Shown here: in pieces, positions 32,532 to 40,750 of the stretch
Layout of the letters: every line of letters begins with the position of its first letter
How positions within the stretch are numbered: position 1 is the stretch's first letter
Source of the DNA: Rhodothermales bacterium
GTDB lineage: Bacteria; Bacteroidota; Rhodothermia; Rhodothermales; JAHQVL01
DNA length: 41,170 nt
NCBI GenBank assembly: GCA_034439735.1
Contig: JAWXAX010000075.1
Coordinates: 1 to 41,170 of the forward strand
Reading direction: 5' to 3'
The notes under the pieces: generated by a model
Told to the model about the DNA's origin: nothing
Database searches by the model: none
The model's input: the letters and a program-made list of their open reading frames with translations, nothing else
Position numbers and translations under genes: made by a program

Positions 32532-33371
32532 ATGGGGAACGGCGGACCCAATCGATACCGTACGATCTGGATCTCGGATTTTCACCTCGGCACCCGCCAC
32601 ATGAAGGCGGAGGCCCTGCTCGACTTTCTCCGCTGCAATGAATCGGAATACCTCTACCTCGTCGGCGATATCTTCGACGGCTGGGCACTCGGGAAAGCCT
32701 GGTACTGGCCGCAGGCTCACAACGATATCATCCAGAAGATTCTTCGAAAGGCCCGAAAAGGCACGCGGGTGACCTACATCCCCGGCAATCATGACGAGTT
32801 TGCGCGCGGCTTCGTGGATCAGCAATTCGGGGGGATCGTAACACGGTTGAATGCCATGCACACCACCTGTGACGGCAGGCAATTCATCGTCTTGCATGGC
32901 GACGAGTTTGACGGGGTCGTCCAGTACGCGCAGTGGCTGTCGGTCCTCGGCGCGCGCGCCTATCAGTTGACACTCAGCGCCAATTACTGGTACAACCGGC
33001 TACGAAAACGCCTGAACCTGCCGTACTGGTCGCTTTCCGCGTATGTGAAGTATAAGACGAAGCGGGCGGTGCAGCACATCGCTCATTTTGAACGGTTTGT
33101 AGCGCAAGAAGCCCGCAAATACGAAGTGGATGGGGTGATCTGTGGCCACATCCACCACGCGGAGATGCGAACGATCGATGGCGTGCAGTATGGCAACTCC
33201 GGCGATTGGGTGGAGAGTTGCACGGCGCTCGTCGAACACGTGGACGGTACGCTCGAGATCATTCGCTGGGACGGTTCTACCGATGCCGGTGAAAATTCGG
33301 GCAATGAATCGGGCCACGATGAACTAGAGCTTCCCCTGCGATTCGCCATGAACGGCTTACATCCTCACTGA
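32532..33371 (+). CDS. UDP-2,3-diacylglucosamine diphosphatase-like (LpxH family) metallophosphoesterase
   Basis: The 279-residue product has the complete calcineurin-like site: Asp16 and His18 in ISDFHLG, Asp46 in VGDIFDGW, Asn86-His87 in IPGNHDEF, His122 in VLHGDEFD, and His206 with His208 in CGHIHHAEM. The GDEFDG segment and helices (NYWYNRLRKRLNLP) match the LpxH-like branch common in Bacteroidota. LpxH removes UMP from UDP-diacylglucosamine in lipid A synthesis. Neither lpxA/D nor lpxB lies nearby. A glycosyltransferase follows 42 nt later on the same strand, and the pair may act on an envelope glycolipid. An orthologue with another diphosphate substrate cannot be excluded. Confidence 0.9.
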   Translation: MGNGGPNRYRTIWISDFHLGTRHMKAEALLDFLRCNESEYLYLVGDIFDGWALGKAWYWPQAHNDIIQKILRKARKGTRVTYIPGNHDEFARGFVDQQFGGIVTRLNAMHTTCDGRQFIVLHGDEFDGVVQYAQWLSVLGARAYQLTLSANYWYNRLRKRLNLPYWSLSAYVKYKTKRAVQHIAHFERFVAQEARKYEVDGVICGHIHHAEMRTIDGVQYGNSGDWVESCTALVEHVDGTLEIIRWDGSTDAGENSGNESGHDELELPLRFAMNGLHPH

Positions 33372-33413
33372 ACTGGTGCGATCTCGGTTGTTTCGCCGGC
33401 GTACCGAGCTCGT

Positions 33414-34538
33414 ATGCCCATGACTCCACTGAACTGCCTGTTTATCGTCCAGGGTGAAGGGCGCGGTCACATGACCCAGGCCCTCGCCCTCAAGGCTATC
33501 CTCGAAGACGCCGGCCACCGAGTCGCCGGCGTGCTGATGGGAAAAAGCAGCGGCCGGCGGGTGCCCACGTTTTTTACCGAGAAAATTGGCACACCGGTCA
33601 CCTATTTCGATAGCCCCAACTTCGCGTTGGACGCCACGCAGAAATCGGTCGATATGGGCGCCACTATCGTCCAGAACGTACGCATGGGCGGCGCCTTTCG
33701 AGCGAGCATCGACACGATCCACACCGCGATCGAAGCCACGCGACCAGACGTCATTGTCAACTTCTTCGAGCCGCTGTTTGGGGCGTATGTGCTGCTGTAC
33801 CGGCCGACGGCGCCGGTGGTGTGCATCGGGCATCAGTACATGTACCACCACCCCGTCTATCCTTTTCCGCCGGGCATGTGGGCCCAGCGGTTCGGCGCCA
33901 AAAATTTCACCCGGCTCTCATCGTTTGGGGCGTCGCGCCGGCTGGCGCTCTCCTATTACCCCGCGCCGTCGCGTCCGCGCCTCGCTGTCCTCCCCCCGCT
34001 CCTGCGCCCCGAAGTGTTCGAGCAGCCCCTGGATGCCACGATAGAAGAGCCGTTTTATCTGATGTACCTGCTCAACCAGGGGTACGCCGACGAAGTCATC
34101 GCCTGGCACCGGCATCATCCGGAGCGCCGGTTGCACTGCTTCTGGGACAACCCGCAGACTCCCGAGCCGTGGGATTATTCGCCGACCCTCACGTTTCATC
34201 CGCTGAGCGATCGGAAATTTCTGGAGATGATGGCCCGATGCAGCGGGCTTGTCTGCACGGCCGGCTTCGAATCCACCTGCGAAGCCATGTACTATGGCAA
34301 GACGATCCTCGCCGTGCCGGTCCGCGGACACGCGGAGCAATACTGGAACGCGCTCGACCTCGCCGGCTTCGGCGGCGGCGTCTATGCCGCGTCGTTTGAG
34401 ATCGAGCGTCTGGAAGAAGCCCGCAACGTCCTCCTGCCTCCCACGCAGATCTTCCGCGCCTGGGTGGACCAGGCCCCCGAACGGTATCTCCGCGAAATCG
34501 AAGGGGTCGTTGCCAGCAGAAACCTCTCGATTCGATGA
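33414..34538 (+). CDS. glycosyltransferase, GT-B fold (MurG-like)
   Basis: The 374-residue product opens with the GT-B N-terminal motif IVQGEGRGHMTQALAL (about 11-26), the loop that binds acceptor and phosphate in MurG-like enzymes. The C-terminal half has the nucleotide-sugar-binding pattern CSGLVCTAGFESTCEAMYYGKTILAVPVRGHAEQYWNA. No membrane helix is clear. It most resembles family-28-type enzymes without a defined acceptor. It follows the LpxH-like gene by 42 nt, so both probably belong to one transcript for a glycolipid. The ATG at 33414 and the ATG two codons on are equally possible. Confidence 0.87.
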   Translation: MPMTPLNCLFIVQGEGRGHMTQALALKAILEDAGHRVAGVLMGKSSGRRVPTFFTEKIGTPVTYFDSPNFALDATQKSVDMGATIVQNVRMGGAFRASIDTIHTAIEATRPDVIVNFFEPLFGAYVLLYRPTAPVVCIGHQYMYHHPVYPFPPGMWAQRFGAKNFTRLSSFGASRRLALSYYPAPSRPRLAVLPPLLRPEVFEQPLDATIEEPFYLMYLLNQGYADEVIAWHRHHPERRLHCFWDNPQTPEPWDYSPTLTFHPLSDRKFLEMMARCSGLVCTAGFESTCEAMYYGKTILAVPVRGHAEQYWNALDLAGFGGGVYAASFEIERLEEARNVLLPPTQIFRAWVDQAPERYLREIEGVVASRNLSIR

Positions 34539-34577
34539 AAAAAGCCCGACTCCTTACGGGGAGCCGGGCTCTTGCTT
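34537..34577. terminator. bidirectional hairpin terminator, strongest on the minus strand
   Basis: The inverted repeat AGCCCGACTCC/GGGGAGCCGGGCT around a 4-nt loop directly follows the glycosyltransferase stop. On the minus strand it ends in six T; on the plus strand the tail is the weaker CTTGCTT. It can end the glycosyltransferase transcript and also stop transcription from the right. Confidence 0.75.
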
Positions 34578-34688
34578 CGAATGCTACGCATCAGCATCCC
34601 TAACCGATGGTCAAGGTACGACCGCCCTGCCGGCCTCGCTGAAAGGAACTGTTAAGAAACGAGTGTAAGGGTTTCGCCGACGTCTCGA

Positions 34689-34787
34689 CTAGCCAGTAGC
34701 CTGTGAAAAGACGCGTAGCGGGATGCCGTACTTGCCGGGGAAGCCATCAGGGGCACCCGTCACGGCAATCCACAGAGATGACGTCAT
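34689..34787 (-). CDS. possible small ORF (32 aa) with a strong Shine-Dalgarno sequence
   Basis: The minus strand reads AAAGGAGG then five nt then ATG, encoding a 32-residue peptide (MTSSLWIAVTGAPDGF, then PGKYGIPLRVFSQATG) and TAG. The minus-strand-strong terminator at 34537-34577 lies about 110 nt downstream. Shine-Dalgarno sequences are rare at this organism's starts, which makes it notable. However, the purine run is also antisense to the Ser-Ser-Phe codons of tonB, and the ORF's ATG overlaps the proposed tonB ATG by 2 nt in the palindrome ATGACGTCAT. The peptide has no homology I recognise. It may be fortuitous. Confidence 0.3.
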   Translation of the reverse strand: MTSSLWIAVTGAPDGFPGKYGIPLRVFSQATG

Positions 34788-35589
34788 GAGATCCTCCTTT
34801 CTGAATGAATCGTCCCAGCCTGGCCACGCGACCGGGCACCCGTCGAATCCCCCGCCCGTCCGCTGGGCGCCCAGGCACGCCGTCAATGAGCTGAGTAAGC
34901 GATTCGCGCAACGCGTGGATCGGTTCACGGCGTGCGACCTCAGCTATGGCCTGGCGTTGCCCGCCGGCCTGGTGCTGGCGCTGGGGGTCGTCGTTCTGGC
35001 ATTCCACATCCCCGTTTCGAGCCACTCGGACTACACGATCGTGGAGGTGCGGCAGGAGTTGGTGACGCTCGAGGAGATCCTTCAAACGCGCCAGGAGTTG
35101 CCGCCGCCGGCACCACCCCGCCCGCCGGTGCCCATCGAAGTACCGAACGACCAGGTGCTCGACGAAAGCGTCGAACTGCAATTCGATGCCTCCCTTGATC
35201 TGGATGAAGCCCTTGTGGACGTAAAACCTCCTCCTCCTCCGCCGACGGTGGAAGAAGAGGAGGAAGTGTCGAACGAAATCTTCGTGGCCGTCGAAGACAT
35301 GCCTGTCCTGATCGGTGGGTTGTCCAGCCTTACATCGGCCATCGAATACCCGGAGATGGCGCGTAAGGCCGGGGTCGAGGGAAGGGTGATCGTGCAGATC
35401 ATCATTGACGAACAGGGGATTCCGCGAGACCCCATCATCGTCCGCTCGGTGAGCGGTCTCTTGGACGAAGAGGCCATGCGGGCCGTGATGTTACAGCGGT
35501 TCACGCCGGGCCGGCAACGCGGACGCGCCGTGAAAGTAAAGCTGGCCATTCCCGTGATGTTCAGGCTGCGTAACGTCAGTGCCAACTAA
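34786..35589 (+). CDS. tonB: TonB energy transducer
   Basis: The 267-residue product (start ATG at 34786; 34723 is an alternative adding 21 residues) has a cytoplasmic N-terminus and one membrane helix at about 55-74 (GLALPAGLVLALGVVVLAFH). A proline-rich spacer follows (106-118), with a second Pro run PPPPPP at 148-153 and acidic residues. The TonB C-terminal domain (about 165-260) contains YPEMARKAGVEGRVIVQIII, then DEQGIPRDPIIVRS and FTPGRQRGRAVKVKLAIPV. It couples ExbBD proton-motive energy to outer-membrane receptors, here plausibly those at 23639 and 27629. ExbB and ExbD are not nearby. It is followed by a strong hairpin and then recJ. Confidence 0.92.
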   Translation: MRSSFLNESSQPGHATGHPSNPPPVRWAPRHAVNELSKRFAQRVDRFTACDLSYGLALPAGLVLALGVVVLAFHIPVSSHSDYTIVEVRQELVTLEEILQTRQELPPPAPPRPPVPIEVPNDQVLDESVELQFDASLDLDEALVDVKPPPPPPTVEEEEEVSNEIFVAVEDMPVLIGGLSSLTSAIEYPEMARKAGVEGRVIVQIIIDEQGIPRDPIIVRSVSGLLDEEAMRAVMLQRFTPGRQRGRAVKVKLAIPVMFRLRNVSAN

Positions 35590-35668
35590 ATCGGCAACGA
35601 AACGCTTGAAATGGGTATACACGGCAGGCCCCAAACGTCTAGGTAAATAAGAGCGGCTCGAGGAGCCA

Positions 35669-35699
35669 GGCGCGCCGTTTCATCCCGAGACGGCGCGCC
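35669..35699. other. strong stem-loop between tonB and recJ
   Basis: GGCGCGCCGTTTC and GAGACGGCGCGCC pair over 13 positions (one G-T) with a 5-nt loop, 44 nt before the recJ start. There is no T run. It could be a terminator of tonB of a non-canonical type or a leader structure of recJ. Confidence 0.6.
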
Positions 35700-35743
35700 G
35701 TATCTTCGCCGACCCCTATGACGTCTTTGCACCCCGTTTCTGC

Positions 35744-37519
35744 ATGAAATACCGCTGGGTCCTGCGCCCCTACGAAAAGCCGGAGATCACCGCCCGGCTT
35801 CAGTGCGACCTCAACAACCTGCCGGAAGCCCTGGTGCGCGCTCTGGTGCTCCGTGGCATCGAGGACTTCGACCAGGCGAAGCACTATTTCCGGCCATCCC
35901 TCGCGCATCTCCATGATCCCTTTTTGATGAAGGATATGGACGTCGCGGCCGACCGCATCGTTCGGGCCATCGAGGCCGGCGAGTCCATCCTGGTGTTTGG
36001 CGACTACGACGTGGACGGTACGACGGCCGCCGCCCTCATGACCCGCTTCCTCCGTGAACAGGGCGCCGATGCCCAGTTTTTTATCCCGGACCGGATCGAG
36101 CACGGGTATGGGCTCAACACCACCGCCATCGACCGCGCCGCCGACGCCGGCCGCTCGCTGATGATCGCGCTCGACTGCGGCATCACGGCTCATGCCGAGG
36201 CTTCGCACGCCCGCGCTCGCGGCGTCGACCTCGTGATCTGCGACCATCACAAGGCGCTCGACACCGTGCCGGACGCCGTCGCCGTGCTGGACCCCAAACG
36301 CAACGACTGCAGCTACCCGTTCAAAGAGCTCTCCGGCTGCGGTATCGGCTTCAAGGTGATCCAGGCCGTTCTCGCGCGCCGCGGCCAGCCTGCCGAGGAC
36401 GCCTTTGCTTACCTCGACCTCGTTGCGATCTCGACGGCCAGCGACATCGTCCCCCTGGAGGGCGAAAACCGGGTGTTGATGATCGAAGGGTTGAAGCGGC
36501 TACAAGAAAAACCGAGCCTCGGCGTCCGGGTGCTCGCCCGAACGGCCGGCGTGGACCTGGCGGCCTGCACGACCTCCGACATCGTGTTCGGCCTCGGGCC
36601 CCGCATCAACGCGGCCGGCCGGCTCGGCGACGCCAGCCGGGCCGTCGAACTCCTCCTGGCGGAGGATGAGGACGTGGCCAGCTCGCTGGCCGAGGCGCTC
36701 GAGAAGGTCAACCTGGAACGGCGCACGCTCGATCAGGAAACGGTGCGCGAGGCGACGGTGCTCGCCGAGCGTCAGCTGGGGAGCCGGTATCCCCACGCCG
36801 TCGTCGTCCACCGCGACACGTGGCACCCCGGCGTGATCGGCATCGTCGCGAGCCGGCTCGTCGAGCGGTTTTATCGCCCCACCGTCATGCTGGCCACCGT
36901 CAACAACCAGATCAAAGGCTCGGCGCGCTCGATCAGCGGTATCAATATCTACGACGCCCTGAAGGGGTGTTCGGATCTGCTCAAAACCTTTGGAGGGCAC
37001 GATTTTGCCGCAGGCCTCGCGCTCGAGCGCTCCAACCTCGAAGCATTCCAGGCGCGGTTCAACGAGGTCGTGGGGTCCATGATCACGGCCGACATGCTCA
37101 GTCCGTCCATCTCCGTCGACTCCACCGTGGACCTCGCCCAGGTCGACGGCATCCAGGGGCGGTTCTGGAAAGTGCTCAAGCAGTTCGCTCCGTTCGGGCC
37201 GGCGAATCACAAGCCCGTGTTCCATGCCCGCGACGTCGTCCTCGCCGGCGATCCCCGCCTCATCGGGAAGGACGGCAGCCACATCAAGTTCAGCGTCCGC
37301 GGGCAGGGTGCGGCCGCGTTGCCGCTGGACGCCATCGGGTTTGATATGAAGGACCACTTCGACGCCCTCCTGGCGAGCCGCCGGCAGGGCCGGCCTATCG
37401 AACTGTTGTTTTCGATCGAAGAAAATACCTGGAACGGATCGACCACCCTCCAGCTCAAAACGCGTGATCTCCGGTTACAGGGCGAGGCCCCCACGTTCGG
37501 CGAATCGGCGGCCGCTTAA
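35744..37519 (+). CDS. recJ: single-stranded-DNA-specific exonuclease RecJ
   Basis: The 591-residue product contains the DHH phosphoesterase motifs: DYDVDG (87-92), IALDCG (141-146), ICDHH (165-169), then GFGLGPRINAAGRLGDA in the middle and GGHDFAAGL in the DHHA1 part. The C-terminal OB-like region (about 450-575: FWKVLKQFAPFGPANHKPVF) is complete, and length matches the family. RecJ degrades single-stranded DNA 5'-3' in recombination and mismatch or base-excision repair, using Mn2+ or Mg2+. Divergence from neighbours is not evident, and the strong hairpin upstream lies in its leader. Confidence 0.97.
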   Translation: MKYRWVLRPYEKPEITARLQCDLNNLPEALVRALVLRGIEDFDQAKHYFRPSLAHLHDPFLMKDMDVAADRIVRAIEAGESILVFGDYDVDGTTAAALMTRFLREQGADAQFFIPDRIEHGYGLNTTAIDRAADAGRSLMIALDCGITAHAEASHARARGVDLVICDHHKALDTVPDAVAVLDPKRNDCSYPFKELSGCGIGFKVIQAVLARRGQPAEDAFAYLDLVAISTASDIVPLEGENRVLMIEGLKRLQEKPSLGVRVLARTAGVDLAACTTSDIVFGLGPRINAAGRLGDASRAVELLLAEDEDVASSLAEALEKVNLERRTLDQETVREATVLAERQLGSRYPHAVVVHRDTWHPGVIGIVASRLVERFYRPTVMLATVNNQIKGSARSISGINIYDALKGCSDLLKTFGGHDFAAGLALERSNLEAFQARFNEVVGSMITADMLSPSISVDSTVDLAQVDGIQGRFWKVLKQFAPFGPANHKPVFHARDVVLAGDPRLIGKDGSHIKFSVRGQGAAALPLDAIGFDMKDHFDALLASRRQGRPIELLFSIEENTWNGSTTLQLKTRDLRLQGEAPTFGESAAA

Positions 37520-37797
37520 CCCGCTCCTCCGGCCGGCCGATACCCTCACCTCACCGGCCGCATACGCCCCATCGCCCCACGATCTCCGGCCGATTTCGAA
37601 AACGCTTACGCAGCCGCCCGTGGCCGCGTGCCCGCGCAACGACGTACTAGATGACGTCTGATCGCGCACGGCATGCCTCCAGAGCGGCGCCCCCGGCCGG
37701 CCCGGGCATGCGGCTTTCGCCACCAGACATCCCCCTCTCGATGGCGGTTCGCCCCCTCCCGCTGTACCCTCCTCCATTTACGACGACAGGACCAGCC
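37520..37797. other. intergenic, proline-rich-looking antisense frames only
   Basis: Nothing clear is seen in these 278 nt. A frame from 37651 leads into the next gene, but its first 49 codons are arginine- and proline-rich and precede the signal peptide, so they are treated as non-coding. Confidence 0.4.
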
Positions 37798-39558
37798 ATG
37801 GCTACTCCGATCGCTACGATCCGTGGGCGGCGGTGTGTGTGTTGGATCCGGGACCACGCCGCCGGCGTGACGCTGCCCGGGATCGTTTTGTTAGGTGTCC
37901 TCATCACCTGGCCCGCCAGCGGCCAGGTGGCTCCTTCCTTCGAAAAAAGGACAGTGGATGCCGATTTCGACGGGATGCACGCCGTCGAAGCCGCCGATAT
38001 GGACGGCGACGGCGACATCGATCTGCTCGGCGCCGCGATGAACGCCAGCGACATCGTCTGGTGGGAAAACGGCGATGGAGCCGGCGGCGCATGGACCAAG
38101 CACATCGTCGCGGACGCCTTTGCTAGCGCCCGCTATGTCGTCGCCGCCGACCTCGACGGCGACGGCGACCATGACCTCGTCGGCGCGGCGGCGGTCGCCG
38201 ACGCGATCGTCTGGTGGGAAAACGCCGACGGAGCGGCCGGCGCCTGGAATGCCCATACCGTCACCGATTCGTTCGACTTCGCCATGCACGTCCGCGTGGC
38301 CGACCTCGACGGAGACGGCGACCCGGACCTCGTAGGCGCTGCCCTCAAGGCCGACGCCATTCTCTGGTGGGAAAACGCCGACGGAGCGGCTGGCGCCTGG
38401 ACGGAACACACCGTCGACGCCGCCTTCGACGGCGCCCGGCAGGTGGCGCTGGTCGACCTCGATGGGGATGGCGACACCGATATCCTCGGCGCCGCGGATG
38501 TGGGCGACGAGATGGCCTGGTGGGAAAATGCCAACGCGGCTTCCGCATGGACGAAACACCCGATCGACCCCAATTTCGACGGTGCCAACTCCGTACATGC
38601 GATCGACCTCGACGGCGACGGCGACCTCGACGTGCTCGGCTCCGCCGACGCGGCCGATCAGGTGGCCTGGTGGCAGAACGATGGCACGGCCCTGAACTGG
38701 ACGCGTCGGGCCGTCGACGCCTCATTCGACGGCGCCTTCTCCACGTTTCCGTCTGATCTCGATGGCGACGGCGATCTGGATGTTGTTGCCGCGGCCGCCG
38801 AAGGAGACCTCGTCGCCTGGTGGGAAAACGTACAGGGCGATGGCGTGACCTGGCGCGAGCATCCAGTAGAGGATTTCTTCGAATTCGCGACCCATGTCTG
38901 CGCCGCGGATGTAGATGGGGATGGGGATCAGGACCTGATTGGCGGACGCTTCGGCGGAGAAGTAGCGTGGTGGGAAAACACGCCCGACCATCCCGTGCTA
39001 CCCGTCGACCTGGTGACGTTCGATCTGATGGCATCCGGCGGCGAAGTGACGCTCCGGTGGGAGACCGCCTCCGAGACCAACAACGCCGGCTTCGAGGTGC
39101 AGCGCGCCGTGGAGGGCCGCTTTTATCCGCTCGCGTTTGTGACGGGGGCCGGCACGACGGCCTCCCCGCAGAGCTATCGGTTCACCGTGAGCGGCATCGG
39201 CGCGGGTCGGCAGCTGTTTCGGCTCAAGCAGGTCGACTTCGACGGGCGCTTTTCCTACAGCCCGGAGCGCACTGTCGCCGTACCCATGGCCGGAACCCAC
39301 GAACAGACAACCGTCTACCCAAACCCGTTTAACCCGCGAGCGCAGTTCACCCTTACGCTCGGGGCGTCGCAACAGGTGCGGCTGGAAGTGTTTGATATGA
39401 TGGGCCGCCGCGTGGCCGTGTTGCACGATGGGGCGCTGGAGGCCGAGCGGCCGTATGGGTTTATGTTCGACGCCGGCGGGCTTCCAGGAGGGCTTTACCT
39501 GTTCCAGGCGACGGGGGACCTCTTCACCACTACCGAATCCGCTCTACTGGTCAAGTAA
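37798..39558 (+). CDS. FG-GAP/VCBS seven-repeat protein with type IX sorting domain
   Basis: The start at 37798 gives 586 residues with a signal peptide (hydrophobic 24-40, cleavage near SGQ). Seven tandem units of about 51 residues follow, each with a DxDGDGDxD calcium-binding loop (for example ADLDGDGDHD and VDLDGDGDTD) and a VWWEN strand, making a seven-bladed beta-propeller of the FG-GAP/VCBS class. An Ig-like linker (LMASGGEVTLRWETASETNNAGFEVQ) precedes the sorting domain (TTVYPNPFNPRAQFTLTL, ending SALLVK). The unit repeats at about 153 nt in DNA. It should be exported to the surface by type IX secretion and bind Ca2+. Adhesion or ligand binding is inferred, and no enzyme domain is seen. 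Confidence 0.92.
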   Translation: MATPIATIRGRRCVCWIRDHAAGVTLPGIVLLGVLITWPASGQVAPSFEKRTVDADFDGMHAVEAADMDGDGDIDLLGAAMNASDIVWWENGDGAGGAWTKHIVADAFASARYVVAADLDGDGDHDLVGAAAVADAIVWWENADGAAGAWNAHTVTDSFDFAMHVRVADLDGDGDPDLVGAALKADAILWWENADGAAGAWTEHTVDAAFDGARQVALVDLDGDGDTDILGAADVGDEMAWWENANAASAWTKHPIDPNFDGANSVHAIDLDGDGDLDVLGSADAADQVAWWQNDGTALNWTRRAVDASFDGAFSTFPSDLDGDGDLDVVAAAAEGDLVAWWENVQGDGVTWREHPVEDFFEFATHVCAADVDGDGDQDLIGGRFGGEVAWWENTPDHPVLPVDLVTFDLMASGGEVTLRWETASETNNAGFEVQRAVEGRFYPLAFVTGAGTTASPQSYRFTVSGIGAGRQLFRLKQVDFDGRFSYSPERTVAVPMAGTHEQTTVYPNPFNPRAQFTLTLGASQQVRLEVFDMMGRRVAVLHDGALEAERPYGFMFDAGGLPGGLYLFQATGDLFTTTESALLVK

Positions 39559-39576
39559 CTGTCGTTCAGGCAGCCG

Positions 39577-40311
39577 TCAGGAGACCGGCACGATGAAGCA
39601 GCGGCAGAGGAGGATGTTCTCGAACGAGCCCTTCGGGTCGCCAGGGTAATCGATTTTTTCGTCGGAGACGAGGAACGAGTCGTAAAGCCCCACTTCCTGG
39701 CGTTCGACGAGTTGGTGGGCGCGGCGGACTTTTTCGTCGCGCTGCGTGATCCAGCATTTGCGGTCGACCTTACCTGTGCTCTTGAAGTTTTCCACGCGCG
39801 TTTTATTCTCGGCCGTGTGGAGGAACGTGTCCGTCACGAGCCAGGCGAGCACGAACGCCTCGAGCCGGCTGTAGCCACGGCACGTGGAGGCGATGCCGTC
39901 GGTGATGCGGTCGATCGTCGGGCCGTAGTCCAGCATCCGGGTCTGGGCGTAGGGGCCGAGGTGGGCGGGGTCGATTTTAGGCGGGCGGTTCAGAAAGCGC
40001 GTGGTGCGTTTGAGGAACCCGAGCGAGTCTTCGTCTTCTCCTTCGTTTTCCTCGTTGGGGTCGTAGTCCAGCGGCAGGCAACGCGCGAGCACGCGGTGTA
40101 CGTCCATCTTCACGATCAGCTTGAACTTTTCGAGCAGCTGACGCAGCGCTTCTTCATTGCCGCGGTTGATGACGATCTTGACGTTGTAAACCTCCGTGTA
40201 AATGCTATAGTCGAACGCACCGGTCTCCATGCCGTTAAGCAAAAACGCGCTGATCTGGGGGTCGATTTTATCGCCCAGGCCACGTAGCAACAGAGAGAGT
40301 TCGTGACGCAT
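39577..40311 (-). CDS. conserved-looking protein of unknown family
   Basis: The 244-residue product has no signal peptide or membrane helix. Its N-terminal half is helical (RHELSLLLRGLGDKIDPQISAFLL, EALRQLLEKFKLIVKMDVHRVL). A strongly acidic stretch (NEENEGEDEDS, about 86-96) sits between that half and a second with Tyr/Arg-rich motifs (RMLDYGPTIDRITDGIASTCRGYSRLEAFVLAWLVTDTFLHTAENKTRV). Cysteines lie near the C-terminus (ILLCRCFIV). I do not recognise it. It is convergent with the VCBS protein gene (18 nt between stops) and divergent from the symporter. Codon use looks normal, which supports it as real. Confidence 0.7.
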   Translation of the reverse strand: MRHELSLLLRGLGDKIDPQISAFLLNGMETGAFDYSIYTEVYNVKIVINRGNEEALRQLLEKFKLIVKMDVHRVLARCLPLDYDPNEENEGEDEDSLGFLKRTTRFLNRPPKIDPAHLGPYAQTRMLDYGPTIDRITDGIASTCRGYSRLEAFVLAWLVTDTFLHTAENKTRVENFKSTGKVDRKCWITQRDEKVRRAHQLVERQEVGLYDSFLVSDEKIDYPGDPKGSFENILLCRCFIVPVS

Positions 40312-40750
40312 AGGCGTCTGTTTAGCGGGCTATTAGACAGTGGTACCGGATAGCGACGTGGCCGGCGAGATGTGGGTCAGTATGAAGCAGCGTCGTCAAT
40401 CGTGTAGCGCACGGGTTGTGCGCAGGATTTGCCGAGAGTGGCGAAAGGTAATGTATCGCCAGGAATGCATAAACGGTAAGGACATACTTTATCGTAATCT
40501 TTACGAAATACAGGCGTCACGGACGAATTTTTACGGCCTGAATGTAATTAGTAGGTATAGGCTGTCTTGCAGAGCCCCTGCTGTCCCCACCGGAGCGGTT
40601 GGGCGCGTTGCTTATCGCCAAAATAATTTGTAAATCAGGGGAGTTTTTCGCGACCGCCTCGTCTGGACCGCCCGCTTCCCTCCGGAACACGGGTGGCTTA
40701 ACGACGGAGGGCGTGCTTCCACTCGCTGTGTCTGGCAGGCTCTGACCGTA
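40312..40750. other. divergent intergenic region
   Basis: No gene is supported in these 439 nt; a plus-strand frame of about 97 codons has no coding character. AT-richer DNA at 40610-40640 (caaaataatttgtaaatc) resembles a promoter-like segment about 115 nt ahead of the symporter start. No repeats stand out. Confidence 0.35.
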
